This document shows, in pieces, positions 22,627 through 22,719 of a DNA stretch of 22,719 nucleotides. Below the pieces are notes generated by a model, which worked only from the letters and a program-made list of their open reading frames with translations, was not told where the DNA came from and did no database searches. Both the position numbers and the translations under genes were made by a program. The stretch's first letter is position 1, and every line of letters begins with the position of its first letter. This stretch comes from Brevibacterium sp. p3-SID960 (lineage in GTDB: Bacteria; Actinomycetota; Actinomycetes; Actinomycetales; Brevibacteriaceae), in the NCBI RefSeq assembly GCF_025144725.1, contig NZ_JALXKS010000048.1, positions 1-22,719 on the forward strand. The letters run 5' to 3'.

Positions 22627-22719
22627 TCCACGATGCTCCTTGGCCCAGCCGACTCGGCGCAGCTCGTCTTCGTGTTCGGCTGCGAAATACAAGGTCGTCA
22701 TGTCGTGCAGGCACAGTGA
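22627..22719 (-). pseudogene. IS1634-type transposase fragment, cut by window edge
   Basis: Reading in from the right edge, the frame gives LHDMTTLYFAAEHEDELRRV and then GWAKEHRG. The DxTTLYF block is characteristic of IS1634/IS4-type transposases, where the Asp is the first catalytic residue, and the following FSKER-like segment is here WAKEHR. After that point the usual continuation (a VDPQ-type block) is absent in all three frames, so the gene is broken here by deletion or insertion. The rest upstream may lie beyond the window. This marks a mobile-element scar. The assignment rests on about 25 residues. Confidence 0.6.

Noticed and set aside
22445..22714. Two overlapping minus-strand frames as intact small genes
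   Set aside because: They run through a 20-bp palindrome and into the HNH gene start. Only the first 25 residues of one frame resemble a known protein (transposase).

Overview
The window is high-GC, densely coded DNA of an actinomycete. The GC-rich codon use, GTG starts, Gly/Ala/Asp-rich proteins, probable leaderless transcripts, DUF1707 and Rho_N-type small proteins and Excalibur/HNH nuclease all fit Actinomycetota. A Brevibacterium-like Micrococcales member is my best guess, but the genus is inference only. I saw no rRNA, tRNA or CRISPR array.

Left part (1-3100): a minus-strand amino-acid-type ABC substrate-binding lipoprotein, then a TetR regulator divergent from a DUF418 membrane protein. 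The short gap between these two carries two palindromic operator-like sites that overlap a promoter for a probably leaderless DUF418 mRNA.

5-Oxoproline island (3170-10680): two operons face each other. On the plus strand are an NRAMP-fold transporter (YcsG type) and a DUF1445 hydro-lyase/D-glutamate-cyclase homologue (YcsI type), overlapping by ATGA. On the minus strand are pxpA, a pxpB-pxpC fusion, a biotin carboxylase fused to a biotinyl carrier domain, and a GntR/FCD regulator, again with ATGA overlaps. This is the ycsFGI-kipIA set known from Bacillus, plus a dedicated biotin carboxylase. Together the parts match a complete urea-carboxylase-like machine divided over two polypeptides. A related 13-bp site lies upstream of both operons and suggests common control.

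Middle (10765-12440): a TM2-like small membrane protein, a small multidrug-export-type protein divergent from a TetR regulator (two 17-bp direct repeats between them), and a strong bidirectional terminator.

Aromatic/oxygenase island (12475-18036): a ThDP-dependent decarboxylase/acetolactate-synthase-like enzyme on the minus strand. A 684-bp regulatory gap with three palindromic elements separates it from a plus-strand operon vanA-like Rieske oxygenase / unknown 159-aa protein / vanB-like reductase, followed by a GntR/FCD regulator. The likely role is O-demethylation or hydroxylation of an aromatic acid, with 2-oxoacid decarboxylation nearby.

Right part (18040-22719): small genes and gene remains. 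These are a degenerate tandem repeat, an orphan N-terminal domain resembling trypsin-like peptidases, a Rho_N/SAP-type small protein, a hypothetical protein, a DUF1707 membrane protein, a reading frame silenced by a stop at codon 2, a DoxX protein, a probably frameshifted remnant, a membrane-anchored HNH nuclease with an Excalibur tail, and an IS1634-type transposase fragment at the window edge. This end looks like an accessory region undergoing decay.
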